The position numbers and the translations under genes are program-made. The notes beneath the pieces are model-generated. The model saw only the letters and a program-made list of their open reading frames with translations, had not been told where the DNA came from and made no database searches. From NCBI GenBank assembly GCA_002751075.1, contig NAOQ01000006.1:22989-57753 (forward strand): a stretch of 34,765 nucleotides of DNA, in the 5' to 3' direction. The DNA is from Ichthyophonus hoferi (taxonomy: Eukaryota; Opisthokonta; Ichthyosporea; Ichthyophonida; Ichthyophonidae). This document shows, piece after piece, positions 21,536 to 33,134 of the stretch. Numbering within the stretch: position 1 is the stretch's first letter; each line of letters starts with the position of its first letter.

Positions 21536-22522
21536 GTTCCTTCACACAAACAACAACTAAAATATGTATTGGTAGCAAGTATCAGGACCTCAAATTCATT
21601 TTACTGTCTTTGTAGTTATGTTTATAATACAATCATTGATAGTTTAATCCAACGAGAATCTATAGTCACAACCTTAATATTAAATGGAACACCAAGTTTA
21701 ACTTTAACACATTAGAATACCATTCTGTTTTAATAATACCCAAGTTCTCTTACAATATTCCAAGTTTATTTTTGACATACAAGACATATACAACATGTAG
21801 AATATCAGTAAGTGAAACTAACAATAAAAGTGATGTCTATATTGACCGTACATCATTTAAAAGAGCGATACATAAATGAACAGTAATCTATCTCTTTCAC
21901 TAAAATAATAACTAAAGCATGTAAAATATGTGACATGTGAGTCAATTAAGCTAATAGAAAATAGTGACCAGGATCCAATATCTTGGTATAATTTGATCTT
22001 TGCCATCAGACCACAAGATCAGTTGTTAGTTTTATTTATATTTAAATGTATATAAGTATCAAATATAAAAGTAAATATGATAAATTATGATTGATTTAGA
22101 CCGGCACAGGAGGGGCTCGGTTGGACTCCATAAACAAGCTTCCGCATAAAAACATGACATTTGTTTTTATTCATCCTAAAGGAGATATTAAGCATAGTAT
22201 GGGCTGGAGGATGTGTCAGCTAAGGCTGCAAGTAGTAACATGTGACAGGGTGCAGTAAATGAAATGAGATTTTGAATAATTTCCAATTAAGAAAAAAACT
22301 TAACGGAAATACAGGAAAACAATTAATAATAAGTGTTGAGAGCAATTTCTGATCGGAAATCGTGATCACAAACAATTATGCTATTCACTATGATTGCTGA
22401 TCACATCATGCGATCTCATGATTTCCAAGGCTCTTAAAATTCTTGAGTGCCAGCTTTAAAAGGGATATTGATCTATACACTGCACTAGTCCATCACATAC
22501 AGTGGCTTCCTTATATACATAT
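21536..22522. other. 1 kb between solo LTRs C and D, no gene seen
   Basis: Only AT-rich sequence and chance open frames. A short block at about 22345-22445 (ATTCACTATGATTG...GATCTCATGAT) is loosely similar to 9640-9720, suggesting remnants of another dispersed repeat. Confidence 0.4.
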
Positions 22523-22917
22523 TGTTACAACAGAAATATTTAATTAATTTGAGTATTTCTTTATATAGCCATAAATGTTTAATATTATTGGTAATTATTA
22601 TTGCATATGTAGCTAGGAAAAATAGTTAAGTGTAATTTATTGGTGTTAGATGGCAATCCAAAATTATATCAAAATATAGCCAGCCAATGGTAGAGATCCT
22701 GCAAATACGTACTAAGCCATTTCAGATTATGTTTTGGGCGCATTGCTTAGGCATCCTGAGACAAGTCCTGCTAACATGTTTAGTAATGAAAATGTTTTAG
22801 CATATCTGTATTTAATATATGCAGAGGGACATATTAAAACGTCCTTTATTTTGGTATTCTCTCTCTTAAACGAATATAGGTTACGGGAACGCTCGTGTCT
22901 ACTTATTATTCTCAACA
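22523..22917 (+). mobile_element. solo LTR D, near-exact target duplication
   Basis: It starts TGTTACAACAG and ends CTCAACA. Flanks CATAT and CAGAT match at four of five positions. It carries the family landmarks TTGGTGTTAGATGGCAATCC, CAGCCAATGG and AAGCCATTTCAG. It is the same family and orientation as copies A to C. Confidence 0.75.
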
Positions 22918-23235
22918 CAGATATAGTATTTTAGAATTAGCGTTTCTACATATTATTAAGTTAACAAGTAGTAGTGGTTTCTTAATGACTTTAATATAAA
23001 TAACTTTATCAGTGGAAACATAAGGTATTAGTGCATCATTATATCAACGATGATATTGAAACTGAATCAATCAGAAAAACAAATTGTGTATAGTACAACA
23101 TAAACTTTGATATACTCAGGGAAAACTCCTGGCTATTCTAACTGTTGAAGTATAAAAGAACGTTAACTGTGCTAGTGTTCTTTATGGTTCTAAACGCGCA
23201 AATGATTGGAAAGCACCAACCACCAGGTTAAACCA

Positions 23236-24411
23236 CTGGAAATATATGAACTGAAATGGCTTATTATTATAGTTGCAGGATCTCTACTATTGGCTGGTTC
23301 AGGTTTGATGGATCATCTTAGATTGTCGTCTAACACCAATAGATTGTACTAACTATTTTCCCAGGCTGCATGTGTAATAATAATGGCCAATAATATTAAC
23401 TGCTTATAGATATATAAAGAAATATCCAAACTAATTAAATATTCCTGTTTTAACACCCCACCTTGACCTAGGCGGATTATTTCACTTGGGGCTTAAAAAA
23501 TATGGAAAGGAAATATGAAAAGAACCTTAACATGGTGACTACTTAGCTGTAGGCTTGTGGCTCACTTAATGAACTAGATAATTCCTGATGGCATTTCGAG
23601 GTGACTGCGGCATGGCACCCAGTGTAAAAAAATGAAAGACATCTGACCACACTGTATATTAAATGCTCCTGCTTGCTCTGGCTCTGGCTCTGTTGTATGC
23701 TCTGAATCTGGCTCTGTTGTAGGTTCTGGTATCTGGCGGCTAAGGTAATATGTGGGTAATATGTGGGTGTTGCCCAGTTGTTCTACTTTGGTGTCAAGTT
23801 GATGCTGGAAATGTTCAAAGGCAGATATGAAGACAGTATGTAGGTGAAACAAAATTAAGCCTCCGCACGTAGATGTCAGTGGATGGATGTAGAGTTGAGG
23901 TAAAGTGTTTTCGGCATTTGAGAATTGTTGACTTAATAGAATTACCGGGTTTTATGACCATGATAAATTATTTAAGTTTTTCTGCTATCATGTTGGGAAT
24001 AATAGGTAGAGACAGGAGCGCTCCTGTGATGTATATTCGTTTAGAAGGAGAGAGAATACCGAATTAAAGAGTGTTTTATCATGTCCCTCTGCATACACGA
24101 GATACATATATGCTATGAGATATTTTTATTATTGGACAAGTCAGCAAGACTTGTCATAGGCAGGATACCTAAGCAATGTGTTATCTGGACCCCCAAAAAC
24201 ATGTGAACTTAAATGGCGTATTATATAGTTGCAGGATTTCTACTATTGGCTGGTTCAATTTTGATAAATGATCGTAGATTGCCGTCTAACACCAATAGAT
24301 TGCACTAACTATTTTCCCAGGCTACATATGTAATAATAATTGCTAATAATATTAAATGTTTATAGCTATATAAAGGAATACCTAACTTATTTAAATGTTA
24401 CTGTTTTAGCA
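23236..24411 (-). mobile_element. fossil Ty1/copia element, internally deleted, with two LTRs
   Basis: Read on the minus strand: a 5' LTR (23991-24411, TGCTAAAACAG...CCCAACA); a primer-binding-site-like TGATAGCAGA right after it, resembling the complement of the initiator tRNA-Met 3' end used by many copia elements; about 535 bases of interior; a purine tract AAGGTGGGG (about 23456-23464); and a 3' LTR (23236-23455) that has lost its downstream half. The interior keeps a short Glu/Pro/Thr-rich coding remnant at 23574-23852 and no recognisable enzyme domain. The two LTRs differ by roughly 15 percent by eye, so insertion is ancient. The element is broken and far too short to be whole. Confidence 0.75.
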
Positions 24412-24421
24412 TAAATACAAT

Positions 24422-24518
24422 TCGAAAAATTTAGCCCACACAAGTGAACAAGCTTTGGCCCTATGGATCACTCCACCACAGTTAATTCATCAAAATTGGC
24501 CAGATTCTGCTTCCAATA
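24422..24518. repeat. dispersed repeat, copy 2 (partner at 10109-10207)
   Basis: It matches 10109-10207 in the same orientation and begins eleven bases beyond the LTR at 23991-24411. Its neighbours differ from those of copy 1, so it is a separate old repeat rather than part of the LTR. Confidence 0.45.
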
Positions 24519-24679
24519 GTAAGCGACTAGCACAATTGCAATAGTCCTTTATCACATAAACAAGGGTGGTTGTAAGTATAAAAGAGTATTAAAAGGGGTG
24601 AATGCAGTTCTCAATAAACAAAAATAGTACTATTATTGTAGGCCATGAATAACCATACATGTAACACAAATCTCAATTT

Positions 24680-27608
24680 CTGATCAGAAATTGATTTCAA
24701 CACCATCCCATGTTGTTTGCTGCTCTAAATGCCAAGAATATTTTCAATGCTGATAAAGTATGAACCAGAGACTGTGTATTAGTGAGAATTGCAAGTCTTG
24801 CTTTTAGGTGGCCAATGTTACCCTCAGAGGTATATTAAATAGAAAAGATCTACATTGTGAGCAATAGGTGTATGCTATTTGGCATAGGGACAACCTGAAA
24901 TCATCGGTGGTCAGCCCTACTTCATCATTCAGCCTTGATAACTACCTCCCACAATATTGCATCAGGACATACCCAGACATTCTGTAAATTCTTAGGAACA
25001 TAATTGCCGTGACAATCTATTTTGCTGATAACTGCTAGGCTAGACAATACTTAATTCCCCTTTTAAATCATGTCTGCATGGGCAGGTACTTTGAATCAGC
25101 TTGCTGGATGCTAATATTATCTGTTGGTAAGGTAGGTGGCTATGTTGGTCTCTTTTTTTTCTCCATAACGCTATTCTAATTCAATAGCCACTTTAATATT
25201 AATTTCCTTATGTCTATTACTGTAATTGTTGAATTCGTTTACAGGATGCGGTTTTCAACATTTTCTTGATATGAAATGCTTTCTTATTCATTAGATTGAT
25301 TGGTAAAAATTAGACTGTAAGAACAAATCCATTGGCTGAGCAGTCTTCTGATTGGCTGTAAACACTTTTTCGGTCTCTGGACGGTAGTGGGATAGTATTT
25401 GTTCGTAATTATAGATAATTGATTACTGAATCTGATTCATTCCTAATTTGACAATCAATTTGAAAAATGCCCGATGAGGTTGTTGAAGGTGAACCATGGT
25501 TTAAATATGCAGTGTTATTGATCGTGATTTTGCTACTGTCTGTTTTTATTCTGTTTCGGGTCCCTGTTGCAGCCTCAAATAGACCTAGTCAGTTTTCTTG
25601 ATGCTGAACAGGAAGTCTCTTTATTGGATTCACCGGTAGTTAGCACCTCTACCCTATTTTCTTGATGCTTTGATAATGTTTTTACAAGAAAAGAATTTCC
25701 ATAGAAAGTCATGTTGAAAATGTGAGTAATTATCTGCTTTTATGGTATAAAGACTTAATATGCCGTGAAATTTGGCTGAAGTCCTAAGCAAATGCCTTAA
25801 TGACCACATTGGTCTGGTTTTAAAACACCTTACTAAGGATATATGTCTCAACAACCTACTACATGAAGTCTCTTGAATAGTACATCTCAAGTTGGATAGC
25901 ACATACTGTATTACTGTGTAGTGTGGTTCTCCTTTTAAGCTTGATGTTGGTGGTAAGTTCAAGGCAAAAACAGCGCTGTTAACAATTTCAGTCCACGATC
26001 GTTTGCGGAATCCATACATAGCTAGACTGGTTTTAACTTCATCTAAAATAGTCCTATTCAATCATTTTATAGCCCCCGAGTTATTGGCTCTATATAGTGT
26101 TGAGTGTTGGGGTGTGTGCGACAATTCTACATTTATAAAGTACGCTTATATAAAACTCTGAATCTTTACTATACATAAAAGTCACTGTCATATTATCATA
26201 TTTATTGCCAACATTAGACTGGACATCAACAGAATCTACTATAAGGAGCCCTGTTCGTTGGTACACTTGATCAAAAACTCCAAAGACTACAGGCCATGTA
26301 CTTTGGAACTAGATAAATAAATTTATACGTTTTATTAATTAATTCAATTGACAGTTTACTTAATTTATTATTATATATTACTTTGATAATTATTACAATG
26401 ACTATTAATTGTTATATTTACAGTTTAATCAACATATAAACTTTAATTTAAACTATAGAGTAAAGCTATATTCTATATGAACTATAGGTAAACACTAGAT
26501 TCCTATTGGTTAGGATTTTTCATACGTAACTATAAACCTATCAGGAACTTATCTTATTGGCCTCACATAAAATTAACCGGTACGCATTTTGTTTCATACT
26601 AGCCTATAGGCAAGATGGACTTGTCTTTAGTCAGGTGTTTAATAACACTGAGATTCAATCTGAATCTTAATTTGTGCATTATACCTTATTGTATCATCTT
26701 GATAATAAACATCTTTCTTAGCCATATTCAAGTTCCGTACTGGTTATATAACTCCCATTTAGCTATATGCATACACTAACTGATAGAATTAATTTCATAA
26801 ATACTTCATCTCATAAATAACTTAAATTTTAATTAGAGAATTCTACGTATACTGTCTGTCAATATATTTTTACAAAGTATGGCTACTAACACAATCGACT
26901 AATAGGAACAAGAGATCCCAAATTGTTGATGACTGTGTGGACCCATCTACCACTAATGGAAATATTAACATATATCTTGTTCATTTTCTAGGAACAACAC
27001 TCACACAGTATGATCCTCTCCATATCATAATACTTAATGAAATCATTACTTTGGAATTCACCACCCTAATCTGTATACAGATGTACAAGCGGGAGATGAT
27101 ACAGAGCTGTGTGTGATTTGTGGGTATGCCTGAAGCAGTTGTATGTCTTATCCTTAGTCTTGAGTATGTAATATACCAGAAAGTGGTGTCTTTGTTCTTT
27201 TTATTGCTGTCCTTCTAAAATTCGAGATGTCATAGGTCTCCCAGTCTTTGCCATTTTGTATGGATTGATTCATAAAAAAATCTGAACTCTTCAATGTATC
27301 CTGAATATATTTGGAATTGGTGTACATAGCATGCTTATGTATAAGATCCATGGATACAATGATTATAAAAACTGAAGCTTGAGTAGTGTAAAACTAATAG
27401 TCTTGTTAATTGGTTTAAAGTGCCCAGGCATGTAAGCAACATTGTGTCCTTTCGAAGTATTCAGTTTATGGTTTTCCACTACATATAGCAACTCTCCATC
27501 TGGTTTACAATTTAACTCACATTCATTGATACGTACCTTCCCCATTGAGATAATGCTCAAAGGACATCTTGCCATGTATGAAACCGCTTTCATCAAAACT
27601 GTGATCAT
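24680..27608 (-). mobile_element. fossil Ty1/copia polyprotein region 1
   Basis: Fragments of a copia-type gag-pol occur in the expected minus-strand order. A protease-to-pre-integrase stretch lies at about 27154-27608 (AYMPGH, then MYTNSKYIQDTLKSS). The integrase C-terminal part lies at about 25654-26150 (TPQHS, NRTILDEVKTSLAMYGF, PTSSLKG). A reverse-transcriptase motif lies at about 24700-24830 (LKARLAILTNTQ, SALKIFLAFRAA). The integrase motif NRTIL...F.K..W.E....A is diagnostic for the copia superfamily. The element is heavily decayed with many breaks and has no convincing LTR pair, although the LTR at 23991-24411 lies just downstream in the right orientation and might once have been shared. 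Confidence 0.65.
25467..25601 (+). CDS. 44-residue single-membrane-span open frame, doubtful
   Basis: ATG at 25467 opens MPDEVVEGEPWFKY, followed by a clean hydrophobic span AVLLIVILLLSVFILF and a short tail RVPVAASNRPSQFS. An acidic outside, a 17-residue span and an Arg after it would suit a small membrane protein. It lies opposite to, and beside, the fossil copia integrase. No homologue is recognised and no splice context is visible, so it could be chance or part of an old element. Confidence 0.2.
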   Translation: MPDEVVEGEPWFKYAVLLIVILLLSVFILFRVPVAASNRPSQFS

Positions 27609-27649
27609 TTGATTACCAATTTGTAAAAATAAAATAACTTATCTCCTGC

Positions 27650-30100
27650 TTTCTATCTTGGAATGTGCTTTACTTCCCTGCTGTACATAACTTTAATCCT
27701 TCTTTAAAGGTACAAATACATTTGGGTTATTAATTAGGTTATCTGTTGAATCTGAGTCAAAACAATTATGCTCTTTAGAATTAATATGTGCTTTGTTTGT
27801 TGAAAAACAGAAATTCGTCTATTTCAAATGACTGATTCTTGTTTCTTTGTCACTTTACTTTGATATTTTGCATTTTCAGTTAGTATTACCTCTTCTTGTT
27901 TGATAAAGTTAAAGTCATCATCTTCATCACAATTATTAGCTCTAGCATAGAAGGAATAGATAAATTGTTTACTTTTGTCTAATAATCTGTTTGTTCATAT
28001 AGGTCCTAATTGGTGTCCATAAAATTTGTCATGCTACTGTTCAATGTTCTACATGCAGCTGCCGCAACTATCTGTGTAGTTAGTCATAAGTGTGGCAATG
28101 AATCTTTTTGGTGTTTGTTTTCTTGGTATACAAAACAGTGATTCTTGCAGGTGGATACTTCGTCATATTTGAAAATATAAATTCAATGTTGAATTAATTT
28201 TCATGGCGTCTTAAAGAGTCTAGTAGCTGAGGTACAGTTAATAGACGTTATTTTGTAGCAGCTTTAAAAATTATAACCCAGGGTTTATGCTTCTCAATGT
28301 CAAAAATGCCATCCATTATTTGCTATAAACAATGTGCAGTGTAATTAGAAGAAGGATTATTAAGAGCAAACTCTTTTTGAAAGTGTATTTCTCTAGTGGG
28401 GAAGATATCTTTGTGTGTGGTGTTGTTCTGAAAGAAATACTCATATAGAACGAGCTCTGTATCTCATAAAGTGAATGTACTTAGGATAGTTGTAGCAAGA
28501 GTGGCAATATTTTAAGGGAAAAGGTCTTGTTGGGATATATGGGTAAGGCTTAGAAATGAAAAGGTGCCTTCTTTGAAGCAAAGCTCCTCCTAATAGTAGT
28601 CCTGCATAGTTCCCAGTTAATATTGATCCACTCATTCATATTGTCAGAGTATTCAAAGAGGCATGCTTCCCATCCTTAAATGACGAATTTTAAAGGACAT
28701 GTGACAGGGTTGAACTGGTAATAAAGTTTGCACCCAAAGGTGCACAAGTGGTAAACAGGGGCATATTGGCGGTGCCAAAGCATGTAAGGTAAGTTATCAG
28801 AAGTAAAAGTGGTGTTAGGTATGAAATTGTGAGCTAATAAAGCTGAATTAATGGCATATTACCAGAATTTATGGAAAACATTAAAATTGCTTACTCAAAC
28901 TTTGGCCAGGGTAATGATCTGACAATTAAAGTACTTAATCAAAACATTTGACTGAAGTGCATAAGGTAAAGTTGTGCAGTGCTCCATTTCCCCAGGAGGG
29001 GAGCTGCTGAAGGAATGAAGTGGATGTATACTCAGTTTCTTAGTTGATGTGGAGGGAATTGATGCAATGGGGCACATGGAAAGCATGGGCTGCTTTTTAA
29101 AATTGTTTGAAATTATAAGGGATTTCATTCTTGTGTTTTATGGAATACACGGTGGCGTAATGCATAAAATTATCAATGAAAGGTGTAGACCACTTGTAGC
29201 TGCAATAGTATATATAGAGGGGGTCAACTACATTGCCATAAATGGTTTAAAAAGGTTAAGAGGTTCACATTGATGCATATGAAAAATGCTAGCTACAATC
29301 TTGTCAGTGGTACAGGCATCACAAGAGGCAATCCTTTTAAGTAGTAATGCTATAGAGGTTGGTAACACCTGTAAACCATTTGATAAAACAATGTATAAAA
29401 TAAAAATGCCGCATGGCACCTGTTTTAAGATTGATAGAGTGACACAGATTGAGAGAAAGTAGCTAGGAATGGAAATATTACTTCGAATAAAACCATGGGT
29501 ATTGGTATACTATTTGTGATGTTCAATTTGGCTTGAACAAGGATAGTTGTGGGGTAGTTCATAGTTGTTGATTCTAAAATTTTAATATCAGTGGGTTGCT
29601 GATGTAGACTGGTATATTCAGAGTGAGTGGAGGAGTCAGAGGACGGAAGTAAGAGTCTTGAGTAAGAGTCTGGTGTAAAGCAATAACATGTCCTCATGGC
29701 ATGGGTAGCCTCTGAGGGGTGGAATAGAGCCTTCAAATATAGCGACCTATTCATCATTAAAAGTGATGGAACAGTTTTGATAACATAGGGCTATTAGAGA
29801 GAAAAGGTTATTTTAAATATTTGGGGCATAGAGGATGACATGAAAAATGATGTCCTTTGTGGTACCATCAATGTATGAAGGAAGTGTGATCATTCCATAA
29901 TGTGTTGCATGCAGGGTGACCGCATTGGTCAGATGGAAGTCTAAGTTGATAGAGACAAAGCTAGTAAGTGCCTCAGAGTAAATGTAAATGTGGAGAGAGC
30001 AGCCATTATTTACAAAGAAACTGTTAACTGGAAAGAGGATGGACAGTATTGGTTGATTCTGAATGGGATTATGAGTCTTCTTTTTGGAGGAGGTAGTATT
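27650..30100 (-). mobile_element. fossil Ty1/copia polyprotein region 2
   Basis: A second decayed copia interior on the same strand, upstream of region 1. Protease-like remains lie at about 29850-30070 (FVNNGCSLHIYIYSEALTSF, ILYAPN). The pre-integrase C..C segment is at 29228-29419 (RIASCDACTTDK, then CEPLNLFKPF). Integrase core remains are at about 28900-29220 (FIDNFMHYATVYSIKHKNE) and the integrase tail at about 28640-28800 (LWHRQYAPVYHLCTFGCK). The region downstream to about 27650 is AT-rich and should have held reverse transcriptase and RNase H, but similarity is too weak to call. It is broken in many places and old; no LTRs were identified. Confidence 0.6.
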
Positions 30101-32815
30101 TTTTACTCTTCTTGATCATCTGTTTGGATCCAAGCTAGAATTCTGCACTATGTTAATTTGAGGCAAGCTTAGGATACTTCTTTTGAATTTATTATTTGTA
30201 ATAAGTTGGTTTTTACAGCTGCTGTTGATTGGTTGCTAGAACTTTGTGTAGTAAGCTTGGAAGCTTGGACACTAGCAGTTATCTATCTAGGTATTGGAAA
30301 TATTTTACAAAAAAAAATAGATTTATTTCAGTCAAGGAAACACTTGATGGTTGTGTACATAACAAAAACATTAGTGTGGAACCGACATAAAGATCTTTCA
30401 GACTGTTAGTGTATGCATCTGGAATTTTTTGGTTAGAGACACGGTAGCCTCTGGGTAGTTGATTCAGAGGATGTAATGGCTTCAATTTTGGACATGCTGG
30501 AAAAAATAATGTGCCCAAAGTAGTAGTCCTTGAATTTGAAAGAAATCTGTGCTGAGTCTGAAACTTCTTTAAGGGTAGAAAAAAGTAATCATTCATAAGA
30601 CACGAGTGTTAGGAGTGGTGGTTAAAGAAGGTTCCTTCAGATGGTTAGCTGGACCACTGAATTTGGTAAGAAATTTGGTTGAGGTTTTTGAAAATTTAAG
30701 CTTAATGTTTTTAAGTTGGTTAACTATGTGATTGGGGGTATTAAGTGTAGCTGTACCATGAGGTTGATTAAGTGTCACAGTTTTGGTTAATGAGGAATTC
30801 TTCTTCTAAGCTTGGTAATCCAAAACTACTCGCAGAGGAGTCAAAATCAATGCCTGCTGAAAGAGGAATTTCATCTGGCATATAGTGATTAGTTACAGGG
30901 AATTCTTTAGAATTGACAGAAATTGTTACTTTTCCTTTTTTAATTCTCACAGATTAGGCATGGGTAGTGGGTGTTAGTAATAATTGATACTCGGAACAAA
31001 CACCATCTTTTGAAGAACTTAGATTATGGCTTCTAGTCATAACTACAATGAAAAGAATATTTTTACAACATGTCAAAACAATATTTATTTGCATGTATAA
31101 TTTTTAGTCTTTGATATAGACTTAAGGCTTGGTTATATAGTTTTGGTTAAGGTAACTGACTTGCAGTTACTTAACATAGTTCTAACATCTAAGCTTAAGA
31201 TTGGACTTTAGGCATATTTCTGTTTTGTAAGAGGATGTTTTTTTCATTTGGGTTATGCATATGTACTATTATGAGGTTGAACTGATGCATCTATAGCACA
31301 TCTTACCATACTCTAACATTTAATTTAAAACCAAATTGGTTTCCAGATATCTATTGTTGTTTACATACATTAAAAAAAAATACCCAAGATTAACTTTGGA
31401 CAAAACAATTGCAGTATTTTTTTATAAGTGATAAAGTTTAACCATGATCAAAGTATCTAAAAATAAGTGTAGCACTGCTAAAGTAATGACCTTTAGTTAA
31501 TGGTCATTATTCTTAATTAATTAGACCTATACTTTAAGTGGTTTGATGTACCTAACCTACTCGTGTTCTGTACCCACATATAGTACTAATGAAATACACA
31601 CAATATATGTCTATACTAGCCTATATAACAGCATTAAAAAAATTGAATTTAGTGAATGCTTATCGATTAGTATCATGAACTTTGATGGAGGCATTGTGGC
31701 ATTCTTTTTTTCTGATAAAGTGATTAATATAAAGTCTGAATAATGCCTCATCAGGCAGTAAGTGGTCAGTTTCTTAAACAACTTGTAGATTAGAAGGAGT
31801 TGGTGTGAGTCAATCTATTTTTACAACAATCTTAATGGTACATCACCAAGAAAAAAATTTACTATCTTTAAAGAAAGTAGGTAAATTACAATTGGCTGTA
31901 AAGAAGAGTTTAGTATTATTGCATTGAATATAAAAATTTGATATATCTGGTAGATTCATTATAGTTGAAAGATCATGGTTCAAACATGTTAGTTAGTTAT
32001 ATTGAATAATTGGCGCATTTGGCGTAAGTAGTATGTTTGGGAATGGATCAGTGTCCATCTGTACATGTGATCAATGAACTGTTTTTCATTTAGAGGTTTT
32101 AGGCAATTTTATGAATATTTTTATTGGCTTGATTTGATTGGATAGGTGCTGTATAAGTGGATCACAGCTATGATTTTCTCTTTCCTTAGCGTCCATGTTT
32201 TATTGAAAGATGATTCCATTCCGTGAATAGAATAGACGTCTATAGGTATATAGGTAGGTAGATATGATAATATCCAGCTATACAAAAGTAACTTTTTTAT
32301 TAGTATTATATATATTATTAATTTATGTTGAATTAAGTTGCTATGATAATGGAGATGTTATTTGGATTTCTGGTGATGATGTTGATAGTGCAAATATATG
32401 TGTGTCTTGTAAGAAAGTCAAGGTGTTTGAGTAGGTTGTGATAAAATTGGTTTGATTGAAAACAAGTCAGGAGGTGGTGCGTTAATACCCTTGTGATAGT
32501 GGTCCTGATCATATTGAGTTGATGAATTAATGGTTATTGGTTTAAAATTGAAATAACCGTAATGAGATGTAGTGAGTCGTGTTATTATTGGTGAAAGCAT
32601 ATGAGAAGGGCCTGTAAACCTATTGGAAACTGTATATAACCCAGATTAATGAATCAGTTGTGGTGGAATAATTTATATGGTCATGGCTTGTTCACTAGTA
32701 TGAGTTAAATTTGTTGAATTGTATTTGGTCCGCTTGCACTCGATTCATTAATGGTTAATAAGTAGTCATTATGATCATTCCAACTTAATGGCAAAAGCCC
32801 CTGCAATACCTGACT
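30100..32815. other. 2.7 kb, AT-rich, possible further element debris
   Basis: Minus-strand open frames at 30279-30950 might be the gag end of the adjacent copia fossil, but I see no zinc knuckle or other motif. From 31000 to 32815 there is only AT-rich sequence with chance frames. No LTR of the family seen elsewhere in the window is detectable here. Confidence 0.4.
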
Positions 32816-32849
32816 CGACCCGTGGGCCAACTAAGTGGCTCACGGGTCG
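32816..32849. repeat. strong GC-rich hairpin, 14-bp stem and 6-base loop
   Basis: CGACCCGTGGGCCA (32816-32829), loop ACTAAG, then TGGCTCACGGGTCG (32836-32849) pair along all 14 positions, with a single G-T wobble. It stands out in AT-rich DNA and lies about 270 bases upstream of the first visible CERT exon. It is not followed by the T-run of a bacterial-type terminator or by a CTRR Helitron end. Role unknown. Confidence 0.7.
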
Positions 32850-32939
32850 ATGGGTAAGATCTGTCCAATGATTTTCATACTAAATTAATAGCAAATAGGC
32901 TGGGATGGAACAATCTGCCTCAAATAAATTATATTTTTA

Positions 32940-32990
32940 TTTATTTATATAAATGTTTATATATATATATATAATATATATTGCCTCTAT
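32940..32990. repeat. TA-rich microsatellite
   Basis: A TTTATTTATATAAATG stretch followed by a TA run lies just upstream of the CERT gene. Simple AT-rich sequence. Confidence 0.7.
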
Positions 32991-33134
32991 TGTATACATA
33001 TTTAAAGAAAAGGGAGGCCTCACAATAATAAATGTCTTAGCGCACATATGATCAACAAGTATACAAGCACAAAAGAATAAGATATATTATTTGTCTTTTC
33101 CTGGGTTTGTGCAGGAAGGTGTGGTGTTTAAACC

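Noticed and set aside
23574-23852. 92-codon minus-strand frame as a host gene
   Set aside because: It lies between the two LTRs of the copia fossil and has a simple Glu/Pro/Thr repeat. It is better treated as element remnant.
18376-24411. The repeated 430-bp sequence as a MITE or SINE
   Set aside because: TG...CA ends, 5-bp target duplications, CCAAT/TATA/AATAAA order and the copy pair with primer site and purine tract fit an LTR. The short TGTT/AACA symmetry is normal for LTR ends.
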